64,000 bases of DNA from Uloborus plumipes (Eukaryota > Arthropoda > Arachnida > Araneae > Uloboridae): assembly GCA_038373865.1 (NCBI GenBank), contig JAXGGA010002061.1, positions 1 to 64,000 on the forward strand, read 5' to 3'. How positions within the stretch are numbered: position 1 is the stretch's first letter; every line of letters starts with the position of its first letter. A model generated the notes under the pieces. It did no database searches. It saw only the letters and a program-made list of their open reading frames with translations, and had not been told where the DNA came from. Shown here in pieces: positions 1-10,977 of this stretch. A program made the translations under genes and the position numbers.

Positions 1-193
1 CATTTAATAAGGTCATTTTTAATTGAATTTCTTAATTTCAATATGTTTAAAGTATTATTAATTAATATATTTAATTACCATTAATTAATATGTCTAAAGT
101 TAATCGTTATATACTTGTTGATGAATATACTTGTGGTTAAGGTAAATTTAAATGCTTTCTGGGTTTAAATGCAAGTTGGAACGTCGTGTGGAT

Positions 194-275
194 GGAATCC
201 CGGATAATGGAATATCCCGCTTATTAGAATAATTTTCCGTGACAAATTGGCTATTCCATTAAGCGGGCTCGACTG
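194..275. mobile_element. Right-end fragment of a pogo/Tigger-like MITE
   Basis: The segment ends in CCATTAAGCGGGCTCGACTG followed by TA. It matches the right half of the complete 174-bp element at 60823-60996, including the AATATCCCGCTTATT block. The left part is missing, so this is a truncated copy. CAGT-type ends plus TA fit the pogo/Tigger group of Tc1/mariner elements; that placement is from family knowledge. Confidence 0.6.
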
Positions 276-1654
276 TATTACATTAAAACATGCAAATTAT
301 TGTTCGCCATATTTTGTTTTATTAAATATGACATGATAGTAAAAAAACAATGTCTATCATTTTAGTGATTAAAGCAAGTGCTAGTTCAATAGTATACTTT
401 TTTTATTTAGTTAAATCTAATATATTACGGTTTGTAAGAAAGAGGTATTTAATTTATAAATTTTTAAAACAAAATAATGATGCAAAAATAAGAAGAAAAA
501 TGAAGATAGAGGTAGAACATAAAATAAGATTATTGAGTTTCATCGTCAGCGTTCCCAGTGATTAGCAAAGATATTCAGGAGTATACGGTATAACAAAAAT
601 TACGCTGAATAAGTTAACTTAAATGGTTAACAAAATACGCAATACCGTAGTGTTTTATTCAATATAACAGTATATGTCATTTCTGCATATCAACATTTCC
701 ATTTTAACTTCTTAAAAAAAAAGCTGAAAAACTAAATGTTATTCAGAAGGAAGTACTTTTTATAAATTGAGGTAATGATGCATATATTTTGTAGTTAAGT
801 TTCATCTGGAAGAAATCAATATCTTATGTCTAGCAGTTTTTTAAAAGGTTTCGGATTTTCAATATAATGAATTAAATGACATTTAAGGGTCTACATTTAA
901 CTGTTCCTCACCTCCAAGTGCTCTTGCTGCGACAAAATAATGTTTATTATTTTGCCAATATTATTACAAGTGGTAACAATGCGTGTAACAATGACGTGGA
1001 ATGAAATTGGGAAGAGTGTTGTGTTAAAATTGTCTGCTAAAATTGCTTAGAATCGGAATAGCCGATAATCAGTAGGTTTTAAAATTGTAAGTATAATAAA
1101 ATAAGTAGGGAGTAAGTATCCCTACCTACCGTACTTATGTTTAAAATTGGATGAGCTTATAGTTAGTAGTGACGGTAGTTACTATGTTTGGACACTTTTT
1201 TATTATTTGTATTTTTAAATACTTATATACCGTACCGTATTTGTAGTCTGTAAAAAAGGAAACTTTTTGGTTGTTTTTTTTTTATCATCCATAGATAAAT
1301 TATTCATCATTTTGTATACGTCACAATTCCTTGACAAATATGTCCAGCATTTTTCGGAAGACTGCCACTATATGGGGAAAGACTATACTTCTTACAAACA
1401 ATTTTTCTGTCAAATCAAAGATGCTGTACTAATTATTAAGCATGTTTAAAATTTTTCAAAGTTTAAAAGTTCCCTTGACTACCATAGTGTACTGTTCCGA
1501 CCGCATAAAACAGATAATTTGAAGGAATAAAGACTTCCAGTGTCCCCGAGAAAATTTATAATGGATTGGGGGTGGGGGGATTTTTTTTAAAGTGAATTTT
1601 ACAAAACGCAATTTTAAGACCTTGCATGTGTTTTTTTTTTTTATAATTTTGCGT
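276..1654. other. AT-rich intergenic DNA, nothing recognised
   Basis: Reading frames here are short, have A/T-driven codons and no motif. I see no repeat ends, splice-flanked coding segment or RNA gene. Confidence 0.5.
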
Positions 1655-2002
1655 CTTTATGGGAGGGCGGTACGAACCCCTATTCCCTCCCTCGGATACA
1701 GCACTGCCCAAACGTACCACTACATGTGGTTTAACCGGTCGGATGGGGCCCTGAAAAGTGCGCTGTTTTTTGATACAGACAAGGAGCCGAGCAACCCGTT
1801 GTACAGCACCCCCAGATTATTAATTTGGAATGGGAACTTGGAGGACTTTGTAACCACGAACGTACTTAACGTGCCGAAACCACCATTAGTGAACACGGTG
1901 GCTCTTCGATCGGCTGAGACAGAGCCTGGGACCCTTCTGTTACGCGTGCGACGCTTTTCCGACCTTTTAAAGAATACAGAAACAATTCAAGTTTTGTTTT
2001 AA
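1655..2002 (+). CDS. Orphan GC-rich reading frame, possible exon or viral/transposon relic
   Basis: About 115 codons run open to a TAA at 2000-2002. GC content is near 50% in surroundings of about 30%, with many G/C third positions (GTG, CTG, ACC, CCC), which supports real coding. A 12-T tract and a possible AG acceptor at 1664-1665 precede it, so it may be a terminal exon. The first in-frame ATG is at 1724. Visible peptides include TYHYMWFNRSDGALKSALFF, PRLLIWNGNLEDFV and TEPGTLLLRVRRFSDLL. I see no signal peptide, membrane segment or cysteine pattern, and I do not recognise the family. It could be a last exon, an endogenised viral gene fragment, or part of an unknown transposon. The ORF can be opened upstream from a GTG at 1592, but the T-rich part looks non-coding. 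Confidence 0.35.
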   Translation, partial: LYGRAVRTPIPSLGYSTAQTYHYMWFNRSDGALKSALFFDTDKEPSNPLYSTPRLLIWNGNLEDFVTTNVLNVPKPPLVNTVALRSAETEPGTLLLRVRRFSDLLKNTETIQVLF

Positions 2003-2073
2003 TGCTTGATTACATTACATAAGTCAATGTGGTAGTTCACAACTTGTCACACTCTGTTCATCACGCTACCATC

Positions 2074-2276
2074 AACGTTATTGGTAGTACGTGTCTGTTC
2101 TTGAACACTTTTTTCTTGCAGTGGTCCGTAAATGACCGAACCTTTGAGCGTGGTTCTCCTACGCTGTGTGATTCAATATCATTTGCTCTAATACCGCTGA
2201 CAATGTCATATTGAAAAGTATGTGGCACAAATTGCATTAATGTACGACGTCTGAAAGTTTCCGCGTAAAACACGTG
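2074..2276 (-). other. Weak coding-like segment, opposite strand
   Basis: An open frame on the minus strand contains FRRRTLMQFVPHTFQYDIVS and EPRSKVRSFTDHCKKK. Composition is more balanced than the flanks and it lies tail-to-tail with the orphan frame at 1655-2002. On the plus strand the sequence at 2111-2121 resembles a T-rich splice acceptor (ttttttcttgcag), so the true coding strand is uncertain. No family recognised. Confidence 0.15.
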
Positions 2277-2398
2277 TAAAGATTATAAATAAAACTTGAA
2301 TTTTGTGTTTTGATAATCTTTTAAAGCTTCTGTTTTGCTGAAAGCCGTTATAATTTTTCTACTCGAATTAATCTTAATCTCAGATATAATTCTAAATA

Positions 2399-3714
2399 GG
2401 GTTGGTTAGGGTAAGTGGGCCCCCTTTTTAGAACAGTTCATTTTTAAAGCCTTATACAAAAGTTTTAAAGCAAAACAGCTTAAATTTGTTGACTTATTTT
2501 ATCTTGGACATTATTAATAAACACAAGTTCAGCATTATTTCCTAAAATAATGCTTTAAATTTTTTTAACTATCCTATTCTTTACAAAATGGCGTGGGGAC
2601 TTGCCCCCTAAGAAGGGGTAAGTGGGCCACCCTCCATTTATATATATTTAAAGTGAGCATATCTAAAAAGGGGGTTTGCGGGTCCTACCTGATAAAGTAT
2701 TTAAAATTTTAGTAGGAAATGTTTTTTTTGTAAATGTATCCATTAATGAGATATCTACTTACATTTAAATGTGTATGACAAAAATTATAAAGCGGAATAC
2801 AAAACATTTATGGCTATGAGATTCATTAAAAGCGGTTCGGCATATTTTTTGCTTTTATATATAAATTACTGTTGAATAAACATATTAGAGCAGATTAATA
2901 TCAATTTTGGTAAAATAAGAAAAAAGTATAGGTTGGAAAAAAATGGAAACACTTAATGGCAGCTTCTATTTGAAGTTTGCTGCAGGAGAAACATTATCAT
3001 TTCATCCTCTGTTATAATTCGAACATCACTTACATCAAACCAATAAGAAGTGTAACGTATTCTATTCTTTCTATCAAATTTAGCAGTATTTTTTTCATTT
3101 ATATCCATAGTCTAAAATTAGACTTTCACAATACTTTAAGGTTTTCTTTGATGCAAGTTTCAAAAATACATAGTTACCAGCTTTTGCAGTTTTTGTAGCT
3201 GAAATATCAATTTATTCAAGGTCTCCATAATTATTTTTCATTTCAACGTAGAAATTGCTTCATCAAAATTGCTTTTCATTTTGAAATCATCATTATTATG
3301 AGGGGGCCCACTTACCCTAATAGAGAAAAACCACGGGGTAAGTGGGACCCTTCACCTTAAACACTTATTAATAAAACTTTGCTTATTTTTTTTTTTTTTT
3401 ATTTTAATGTGTACTTTAAGTTAAACTCTACAAGAAAACTTGATGAACATAGAAAATATAATTAAAACTAACATTGAAACACTTCTTTGGAAACTGTAGC
3501 TTGAACTCGCAAAAATTTTTTTCTTCGGAAATTTTTTTGACATAAATTATATGATCCAAAAAAAAAGTTCCATGAAACCCAAATATGTGCAAAAGCAATC
3601 ACTGTGATGCAATTTGACATGATCAGTACAAAAAAGTACAAAAACCATAAGCGCATTTCAGTTTTAAGGTGGGTGGCGCACTTACCCCAGTGGCCCACTT
3701 ATCCGAACCAACCC
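2399..3714 (-). mobile_element. Element A, copy 1: TA-flanked transposon with GGTAAGTGGG motif array
   Basis: It starts TA|GGGTTGGTTAGGGTAAGTGG and ends with GCCCACTTATCCGAACCAACCC|TA; the two ends are inverted repeats and TA flanks both sides. A GGTAAGTGGGnCC motif recurs inside in both orientations (near 2409, 2607, 2620, 3302, 3337, 3673, 3690). A second copy lies at 47248-48576. The strand given is that of the decayed reading frame inside. TA duplication suggests the Tc1/mariner/pogo supergroup, but GGG ends are unusual for it, so classification is open. Confidence 0.8.
2957..3290 (-). pseudogene. Decayed C-terminal domain of element A's protein
   Basis: Minus-strand pieces read AGNYVFLKLASKKTLKYCES and, after frameshifts and stops, YWFDVSDVRIITEDEMIMFL. 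The second copy (47812-48150) preserves the same segments better, so the frame is inherited from an ancestor and not chance. The pattern (small hydrophobic start GxYvxxKxxxKKTxKYxxG, then a D-V-x-I-I-x-E-x-x-I-x-x-L-P tail) resembles a C-terminal domain seen in uncharacterised transposon-encoded proteins of invertebrates and fish, often after a pogo/jerky-type transposase. That family link is from memory and unverified. The catalytic part is not recognisable here. Confidence 0.5.
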
Positions 3715-3716
3715 TA

Positions 3717-4441
3717 ACTCTGTCTGTCCCGTACCAACCCTTTAAAGACTATCTGTGCTTTATTTTTATTTTTTTTTTTTTGGAGATTGAAACTGAAGAA
3801 TTCCTGAAAACTATTTAATAAATTTTCCTTAAAAATATTTTCTTTTAATGAGAATTATACATTAAATGCAAAAAAAGCAAAAGAAAAAAAAAAACGAAGA
3901 GAAGATTTAAGGACAGTCTGAAAACGGAGTTTAGAAATTTCGGAGTTTTTTGTGTGTTTGAAGCCAACATTTTATTTTTCGATTGGAACAAAAAATTACT
4001 TTCGAACGAGAGTCACGTAACTGTTATTACTCCCCAAACCGGAAATATCAACTACACTACGTTACGTGAGAGCCTTTTTTCTCCCTTACAACATTGATTT
4101 TGTTTCTTTTATTTGGAGCCCGTATTATATTGAAAAGAAAAAGAAATTCTGCAACTGTCAAAATCAATTAAAAAATAAGATGCAAATACATTGATGATAA
4201 GATATATATGTTAAATTTACGGTTGTCCGATAATGACTGTAAACGGTAAAACAAAATCAACGTATTTTTTTTTACTCCCTTAAAACTCAAACGTATACGA
4301 TTACGCTTATAAAGTTATTAGTTTTGATGTAACGATATATATTTGGTTTTATAATAACCCGCAAAGGGAAGAAACTAATAACCTTTGTGCAGAAATTGTG
4401 AAGTTTTAGTCCAACGTTAATTAAGCACAAATACGCAGCGT
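3717..4441. other. AT-rich intergenic DNA, nothing recognised
   Basis: Contains A/T homopolymers and only short frames. No repeat ends or coding segment are supported. Confidence 0.5.
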
Positions 4442-4490
4442 TACTGCAGACACGTGTTTCGGTGTTACAAAGAACTCCTTTTTCAGTGCA
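4442..4490 (-). ncRNA. Degenerate hammerhead-ribozyme-like motif
   Basis: Read on the minus strand, the order is CTGA box, a potential stem II (GGAGTT / AACACC with one A-A mismatch) closed by CTTTGT, a GAAAC box, then ACGTGTC and CTGCAGT. This order is that of a hammerhead core with a very short stem III, as found in retrozyme and Penelope-like elements. Against activity: the conserved G-A after CTGAN reads A-A here. The downstream half ACTGCAGACACGTGT recurs in the palindrome at 33486-33517. Probably a dead member of a repeat family. Confidence 0.3.
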
Positions 4491-4668
4491 AAAATATTTT
4501 GAGCTTATGGATGCACAGACATCCAAAAAAGTGCTCGTGAGCATACATGAAAACATACTACATACGTATACATACTACAACACGTATTTATATCAAAATG
4601 CATGTAGAAATTATCTTAATTTTAAGCTTAAGTTGTTTCTAATTCACATGTTTCATCATATTTCAGTA

Positions 4669-4936
<268 letters not shown>

Positions 4937-6152
4937 TTTGCGTTATATTTTGCAGTGGTCGGAAAACATGTTTATTGTTTAGGACTGCAACGTTAAATCA
5001 TGCATCATCTATTTAAAAATTTCGTAAACCATTTACAAGAATATTGTAAAAAACACAGAATTAAGAATTGTTCTTCTTACCTATCAACCCTTGTTTTATA
5101 TGAATTGTAGGTTTTAGTTAGGAACGTATAAAATATTTCAAATAAAATTGGAACTTCCGTATCCCCTTTCGGCTAATCCAATTATAACAAGATTCAATAT
5201 GAAAGCCAAATGTTTTTTGTTTTTCATTTGATACATAAAGAGAAATTCTGTTCTGACTTGAAGAAGAGATGAAGCAAATTGGCTTGTTATCGTTCTTAAA
5301 AAAATTGTTTAAAAGCAAGCATGCTTTAGAATAAAAAAAAGCGAAACCTCTAAATTTACAAATTAGGAGGGTTTTTGTTTCTGCATTTCTCTTTCAGAAT
5401 TGTTTTCAGTACCTTAATCAACCTTATATGCCATTAACGGATAAGGAACTTATTACCAACACATCACCGTGGAAAGTTCCAATTTACATTTATCTGGTTT
5501 GAATATCGATTGGTTTAACATCGTTTTTCCTAGGTAGGAAAATATAGTGCCTTGAGCAGTGACTTTGATAATACGCTTAAATACATATTAAGTAACTCAT
5601 GTCCTCCCAAAAGTAGTAGAATATGATAAGAAATTAAACTAGGCTTTTTTCCACAAAGTAAATCTTAGAATATGATACTAATTAAAAGTGCACTATACAT
5701 TAGACATGTGCTTTTTATTTTGTGGCATGTAAAACACAAACTGCTCAAATTGAAGAAAAAATGCATTTTATGGTATTTTTTTAAACAGCAATCATAAGAC
5801 GCATTTGAATAAGCGCTTTTTCTAACAGCATATTCGAAGCAAATATGAATTTTGAAATCAAAATATATGTCCTTTCTTAGTAATATCGTATTGCATGGCA
5901 GGCGACCTTGGTTTCTTACATAAAGTTAGGGAAAATGCGTTTTTTGGACCATAGGGCTGAAATTTAAAAAAATGTAGATTTAGTTTAATTACTTGACTCG
6001 TGTGACTTGTTTATCGGTTCGTGTTTCTCTTAAATATTATTTTTTTAGGGAAGTTTACCTGTCATTTGTAGGACACACTTTTAGACATCAACTTTAAAGT
6101 CCGTAATTGTAGTATATCTAACAAATCTATTATTACACATTTTTTAAACATA
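4937..6152. other. AT-rich intergenic DNA, nothing recognised
   Basis: Short frames only; no repeat ends found. Confidence 0.5.
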
Positions 6153-6154
6153 TA

Positions 6155-6181
6155 CACTGAAGTGACAAAAGTCATGGGATA
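6155..6181 (+). repeat. Left terminal inverted repeat of the Tc1 element
   Basis: 27 bp, the exact reverse complement of 7346-7372, directly after the TA target. Confidence 0.95.
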
Positions 6182-6297
6182 GCAATATGCAAATTTTCAG
6201 ATGGCAGTAGCATCGCATAGAACAGGTATAAATGCGCAGTGCTTTTACAGAGCTTTCATTTCTGTTCAAGTTATTCATGTGAAGAGGTTTTAACGTG

Positions 6298-7341
6298 ATG
6301 ATGACCGCACGACGTGAATTAACAGACTTTGAACGCGGAATGTTAGTTGGAGCTAGACGCATGGGTCATGCCATTTCGGAAATCGTTAGAGAATTCAACA
6401 TTCCCAGATCCACTGTGTCAAGAGTGTGCCGAGAGTATGAAATTTCAGGCATAACATCCCACCATGGACAGCGCAGTGGTCGACCGCCTGCACTTAAAGA
6501 TCGAGACCGGCGACGTCTGCAAAGAGTCGTAAATTCTAACAGACAAGCAACACTGCGTCAAATCACCGTAGAAATCAATGTGGGACGTACAATGGACGTG
6601 TCTGCTAGAACTGTGCGGAGAAATTTGGATTTCTTGGGCTATTCCAGCAGAAGACCGACTCGAGTGCCTTTACTGACAGAACGACATCGCTTGCAGCGAC
6701 TCTCGTGGGCACGTGAGCATATCGGTTGGTCCCTAGATGAATGGAAAACCGTGGCCTGGTCCGATGAGTCACGATTTCAGCTGGTAAGAGCCGATGGTAG
6801 GGTTCGAGTGTGGCGCAGACCCCACGAAGCCATGGACCCAAACTGTCAGCAAGGCACTGTTCAAGCTGGTGGTGGCTCCGTAATGGTGTGGGCTGTTTTT
6901 TCATGGCATGGACTTGGTCCTCTAGTGCGACTGGACCGAACATTGACTGAAAATGCTTATGTGCAGCTACTTGGAGATCACTTGCAGCCATTCATGGACT
7001 TCATGTACCCAAACAACGATGGGATTTTTATGGATGACAATGCGCCATGTCACCGGGCCACAACTGTTCGCAATTGGTTTGAAGAAAAATCTGGACAATT
7101 CCAACGAATGATTTGGCCACCTAGATCGCCCGACATGAATCCCATTGAGCATTTATGGGACACCATCGAGAGGTCTGTTCGTGCCCAAAATCCTGCCCCA
7201 TCAACGCTTTCACAATTATGGACGTCTATCGAGACAGCATGGCTCAATACTCCTGCAGAAGACTTCCAACGACTTGTTGAGTCCATGCCACGTCGAGTTG
7301 TTGCACTTCGCCGGACAAAAGGAGGGCCGACACGATATTAA
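6298..7341 (+). CDS. Tc1-family transposase, DD36E type, intact
   Basis: Transposase cutting and joining the ends of its own transposon in the nucleus. 347 aa from the ATG at 6298; the next codon is also ATG, and a GTG just before is not a plausible eukaryotic start. Residues ~8-50 form a helix-turn-helix (IPRSTVSRVCREYE); residues 60-64 give the GRPP hinge motif of Tc1 proteins; ~83-118 is a second DNA-binding helix-turn-helix (SARTVRRNL). The catalytic core has D156 (WSDESRF), D247 (FMDDNAPCH) and E284 (SPDMNPIEHLW). Thirty-six residues separate D247 and E284, against 34 in Tc1 itself, so it is DD36E; the two extra residues lie in FEEKSGQFQRMIW. Length and motif order are complete, without stops or frameshifts. 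G/C-richer codon use than the flanks fits a recent arrival. DD36E groups (Incomer, Intruder) are known; which one applies needs a tree. Confidence 0.95.
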   Translation: MMTARRELTDFERGMLVGARRMGHAISEIVREFNIPRSTVSRVCREYEISGITSHHGQRSGRPPALKDRDRRRLQRVVNSNRQATLRQITVEINVGRTMDVSARTVRRNLDFLGYSSRRPTRVPLLTERHRLQRLSWAREHIGWSLDEWKTVAWSDESRFQLVRADGRVRVWRRPHEAMDPNCQQGTVQAGGGSVMVWAVFSWHGLGPLVRLDRTLTENAYVQLLGDHLQPFMDFMYPNNDGIFMDDNAPCHRATTVRNWFEEKSGQFQRMIWPPRSPDMNPIEHLWDTIERSVRAQNPAPSTLSQLWTSIETAWLNTPAEDFQRLVESMPRRVVALRRTKGGPTRY

Positions 7342-7345
7342 GAGG

Positions 7346-7372
7346 TATCCCATGACTTTTGTCACTTCAGTG
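7346..7372 (-). repeat. Right terminal inverted repeat of the Tc1 element
   Basis: 27 bp, the exact reverse complement of 6155-6181, followed by TA at 7373-7374. Confidence 0.95.
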
Positions 7373-7374
7373 TA

Positions 7375-7820
7375 CTTTGCTTTACTACTAATATTTTTTC
7401 AACGTTAGTTTCAGGAAGAAAAATATCTTAGGCCACTCCACTGGAAATTTGATAGTTTGCCGACATGAGAACGCTTTTAATTTTATGCCAAAAGAAGTAT
7501 TTTAAAATGTTGACGACAAAGATTTTTCGGCTACTAATAATGTGTGATGTTTTAGGCAAAAAAAGTTTATAGCAATTTTTAAAATTATATACAGCGCTAC
7601 AAGGTGCCTGACTTTTCGTGGAATGGCCCAATTATGACGCCTTATTATGAGGTAGAAAGCTAATTCTGAGAAAAAAAAAAAGAACAGCCCAGATGCTTTA
7701 GCGAATCAAACGTATGCAGAAACCGTTATAGTTATAAGACGTAACGGAAGCAGAAATAATAACTGTACAAATATTATAGCTGTAGACTTACATAGAGAAA
7801 AAATAATTTAAAATGCATTT
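7375..7820. other. AT-rich intergenic DNA, nothing recognised
   Basis: No repeat ends or coding segment found between the Tc1 element and element B. Confidence 0.5.
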
Positions 7821-8308
7821 ATTCATTCCGTAAGTTAGTCCTGCATCTAACAACAATTCTGTAGGAATGTTTCTGTCAGGGGAATTTTTTTTTCAAAAAT
7901 GTTTAGTAGGTGCCCTAGGATGTATTTTGGATTCTTTTGGACATCCGCCACCTGGTGTACTTTTTTGCTATGAAGTCATCAAAGATGGTGGCCGCTCGCT
8001 CTCATAAATGCTGTATAAATGCCCAGCACTTCTGCAGGAAATTTAAAAATTGAGAATTTCTTTTCAAAAATGTTAAGTAGGTGTCCTAGAAAGACTTTTA
8101 GACTCGGGTGGACGCCAGCCTCCTGGTACATTTTCCGGTTATGACATCATCAAAGATGGCTGCCGCTTGATCCTATAAATGCTTATCACTATGGTAATAC
8201 TTGACCGATTTACAGGAAAATTGCAATTTTTTAACTAATTTTTCTGATGCTTACTTGTCGTTAAGCTGCACTGTTAGAAATTTACTCGAAAAATAAAATT
8301 GAAAATCA
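7821..8308 (+). repeat. Left inverted repeat of element B
   Basis: It holds two diverged direct subrepeats of about 170 bp (about 7893-8055 and 8062-8225). Both run from TTTCAAAAATGTT through a GTAGGTG(C/T)CCTAG block to CATCAAAGATGG and a CTATAAATGC / TCATAAATGC end. The matching pair exists in the right repeat. Confidence 0.8.
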
Positions 8309-9039
8309 ATTTATTTATTTATTTATTTATTTTTATTTTCAACTATCATGACTTAATGATAAAAAATTATATTAACCCTTTTATTTGTGCGAGAAACTTG
8401 TTATTTTCCTCTACTTGCATGCCAAAAGATGCAACTGTGCATCTTTTGGAAGTGCAGATGCAACTTTTACAAACCAGTAAAACGTCCTGCTCGTCCAAGT
8501 GATAGCAAGGAAAATTTAAATTTAGTTAAAATAGATGTGAATAAGAAGAAATATGACAATTCAGACATGTTGCAGCAGTTTCGGAGAACTACTTTTTTTT
8601 TTTTTTTAAACTTAGTTCATATGTTGCTGTTGATTATGATTTTTCGACTCTGAAAAAATATTTGAAGAACCCTTTTTTTACCATCCTTTACACTCAGCTT
8701 TTAAGAAAATGTACAGTAACAACAATTTTGATTTTTGCTAGTGATTCTACGCCATGTGAAGAGTTACATAACTCAAATGAATTTCAAGAGCATTTTTTTT
8801 TGTGAACACGATTCGCACCCAGTTGGGTCAGAACTGGTTCATAGACTTAGGTGCACCCCCTTGCTAGATTTTTAAGTGCTCGCCACGCCTCCCTATTAAA
8901 CTATAAGAAATATTTTGCCCGTATAACTAACTCATAGTGCTATTTTCCTGGATCGTGGTCCCTCAAACCTTACCCCCCCCAACGCAAATGGGGTTGCGTG
9001 GGTACTATGTACGCCACTGTCCAGAGCTATCTACCACCA

Positions 9040-10616
9040 ACCTATGACGAAGGTGTGTACACGTTTTCGCATGTTCGCATGTTATGTTCAACTGAACATT
9101 CCAGATAAGTTTGGAAATATTGTAAAGGGACTGGGTGCATTCCGAACTGCAACAGTTGTGATACGTTGCTTAGGAAAATATCTTCGGAGAAGTGGAATAT
9201 CCGATGTGTTTATTGAATCGCATATGATGATGGAACTAACCACGATATAGCCAAAAGAGAAATGGTTTGTACATCTACCATGCACTTTCTAAGAAGCAAA
9301 CTCTGAACTTAGATGCAAATGCTGTCTCAATGTTTAAATATAAAATGCAGGAAAGTAACTTGTTTGATATGCTGCGCAATACATCACACTATTTACTAAC
9401 AAAGGCACTGGCTTCACAAGAAACAGTGAAAAATATATTAAACTTTTTTAATACTAGTGACCGAACACATACTGGTGACTGTGCTTAACACGATACGAGG
9501 GAAAGAGAGTCAAGATTGCTCAAGCGTCATTCTTAAAGCCATATTGCCAGTATTTCCTTGCAACAAAACACAAAGTGATTGTACCTACTACTACAAGGAA
9601 AGCTAGCAAATAGAAGTCAAACAGTCATCCTCACATCATGATGAGAAAACGTTTAGGTCGTTCCTCTGACGTGGAAGAGCTCTTTCGGTATGAGCTATCT
9701 AAAAAAAGGTTCATTGTTTACTGAACAAGAGTTTATGTTAAGATTACAAATAGGTGCATTGCAAAAAGATCAATCTTATAGCAACATAAGAGGAGAACCC
9801 CTATTCAAGTCTGATGAAAAGTACTATTATATAGTCAACTTTTCTGTACGAAAGGTTATAACAAATAAAAACAAACCCTTGACGAAGTAGTAACCGGTTT
9901 TTTGTTATTAATATTTTTTAAATCATATATTGAGAGTATCACAAAGATCTGTGGAAGAGTCTATATGTTTGACAATTAGAGCAAATTGTCCCCTAAAAAG
10001 TCCGAAAGCGCAGAAACACGGTTGTAGTATTTTTATACATGTCATTAAAATCGCTCAAGATGCTAATCTGCCTGTCCTAATCAACAACTTTTGGGCATCA
10101 TCAGGAAACAAACTGATCTTACAACGTGGAAAGACCTGGACATAAAAAAATTGCTTGGCAGCAAAGGCAACAGACTTCGAGAATAATGGTGTTAGCTTTA
10201 TTTCGTAGGTAAACTTTTATTCAGCGATTTGGTGTTCCGGAACTTTAGGGATACACTGGAGTTATGGATTCTACGCTATTTTTGTCTGTTCATAACATTT
10301 ATTGAAAAACAGATGAAAACCTTCCAACTACTCATGCACTATCTGGACAAAATTACTGGATTACATTTTACATTGAAATAGCAGCTCTTCATTATGTTTT
10401 TACGAAATATTTGGAGAAATTTTGCCTATCATTTCACTGGAACATGTAGAACAAATTCGTGAATCAGCAAAAGAATACGAACTGCATGTAATACGAAAAC
10501 GACCATTCTGTAAATTTTGGATAAATCACGATTATAGCTGTATCCTCATAGGAAGAATATTGACTTTAAGAATTTGCCATCTTGTAGTGCAACGAGTGCC
10601 ACGGGCCATTAATTAA
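9040..10616 (+). pseudogene. Decayed protein gene of element B
   Basis: Several plus-strand scraps look coding: LGAFRTATVVIRCLGKYLRR near 9130-9195, a segment with TSHYLLTKALASQETVKNIL then DRTHTG near 9390-9475, and KEYELHVIRKRPFCKFWINH near 10457-10520. Stops and frameshifts separate them. The first and second resemble a block in large uncharacterised invertebrate proteins (an LGGFH..MSFLG.IG..M..SG-type stretch followed by a D/ERTG motif), which I associate with the DUF6589 type from memory only. The position between long inverted repeats supports a transposon-encoded protein, now dead. Confidence 0.4.
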
Positions 10617-10977
10617 GACAATATTTTTGCACATTGTACCTTTAACACCACAGGACGGTAAAGACGGTTCTTCGAATGTTTTTTTTTAGAATAGAAAAAT
10701 CATAACAACATCGGAACTGTGAAAAAGAGATCAAGTAATTGTCCTGAACTGCTACAACATGTCGGAATTTTCGTATTTTTTCTCATTCACATCTATTTTA
10801 ATTAAATTTTCCTTGCTATCGCTTGAACAGCAGGACGTTTTCCTGGTTGGTAATACAGTTGTATCTTTTGGCATTGCAAGTACAGGAAACTTAGCAGTTT
10901 CTCGCACAAATAAAAGGGTTAATACCATTTTTTATGGTTAAGTCATGGTAGTTGAACATGAAAATAAACAAATAAGA

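Larger units (their letters stand above)
6155..7372 (+). mobile_element. Complete Tc1/mariner transposon (DD36E transposase)
   Basis: The 1218-bp element is bounded by TA (6153-6154, 7373-7374). Its 27-bp terminal inverted repeats are identical; they begin CACTGAAGTGACAAAAGTCA and occupy 6155-6181 and 7346-7372. It carries a single uninterrupted transposase gene. Perfect repeats plus an intact reading frame indicate a recent insertion, possibly still active. Short repeats and ~1.2 kb length are normal for Tc1-like elements. Confidence 0.97.

Noticed and set aside
1655..2002. Resemblance of PPLVNTVALR...GTLLLRVRRF to the C-terminus of lysosomal alpha-mannosidase
   Set aside because: Only a short hydrophobic pattern is shared; the upstream part does not match what I know of that family, and no catalytic region is present.
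3468..3698. Similar minus-strand frames in both copies of element A (3468-3698 and 48302-48535)
   Set aside because: Similarity follows from the shared DNA of the repeat; the aromatic-rich product has no recognisable domain, unlike the remnant further inside.
2399..3714. PIF/Harbinger assignment from the GGG ends
   Set aside because: A 3-bp TWA duplication is required; flanks agree only in TA (ATA against TAA here, GTA against TAC in copy 2).
6605..7408. Open frames of 61-128 codons overlapping the transposase in other frames
   Set aside because: Shadows of the high-quality transposase gene; none has a motif of its own.
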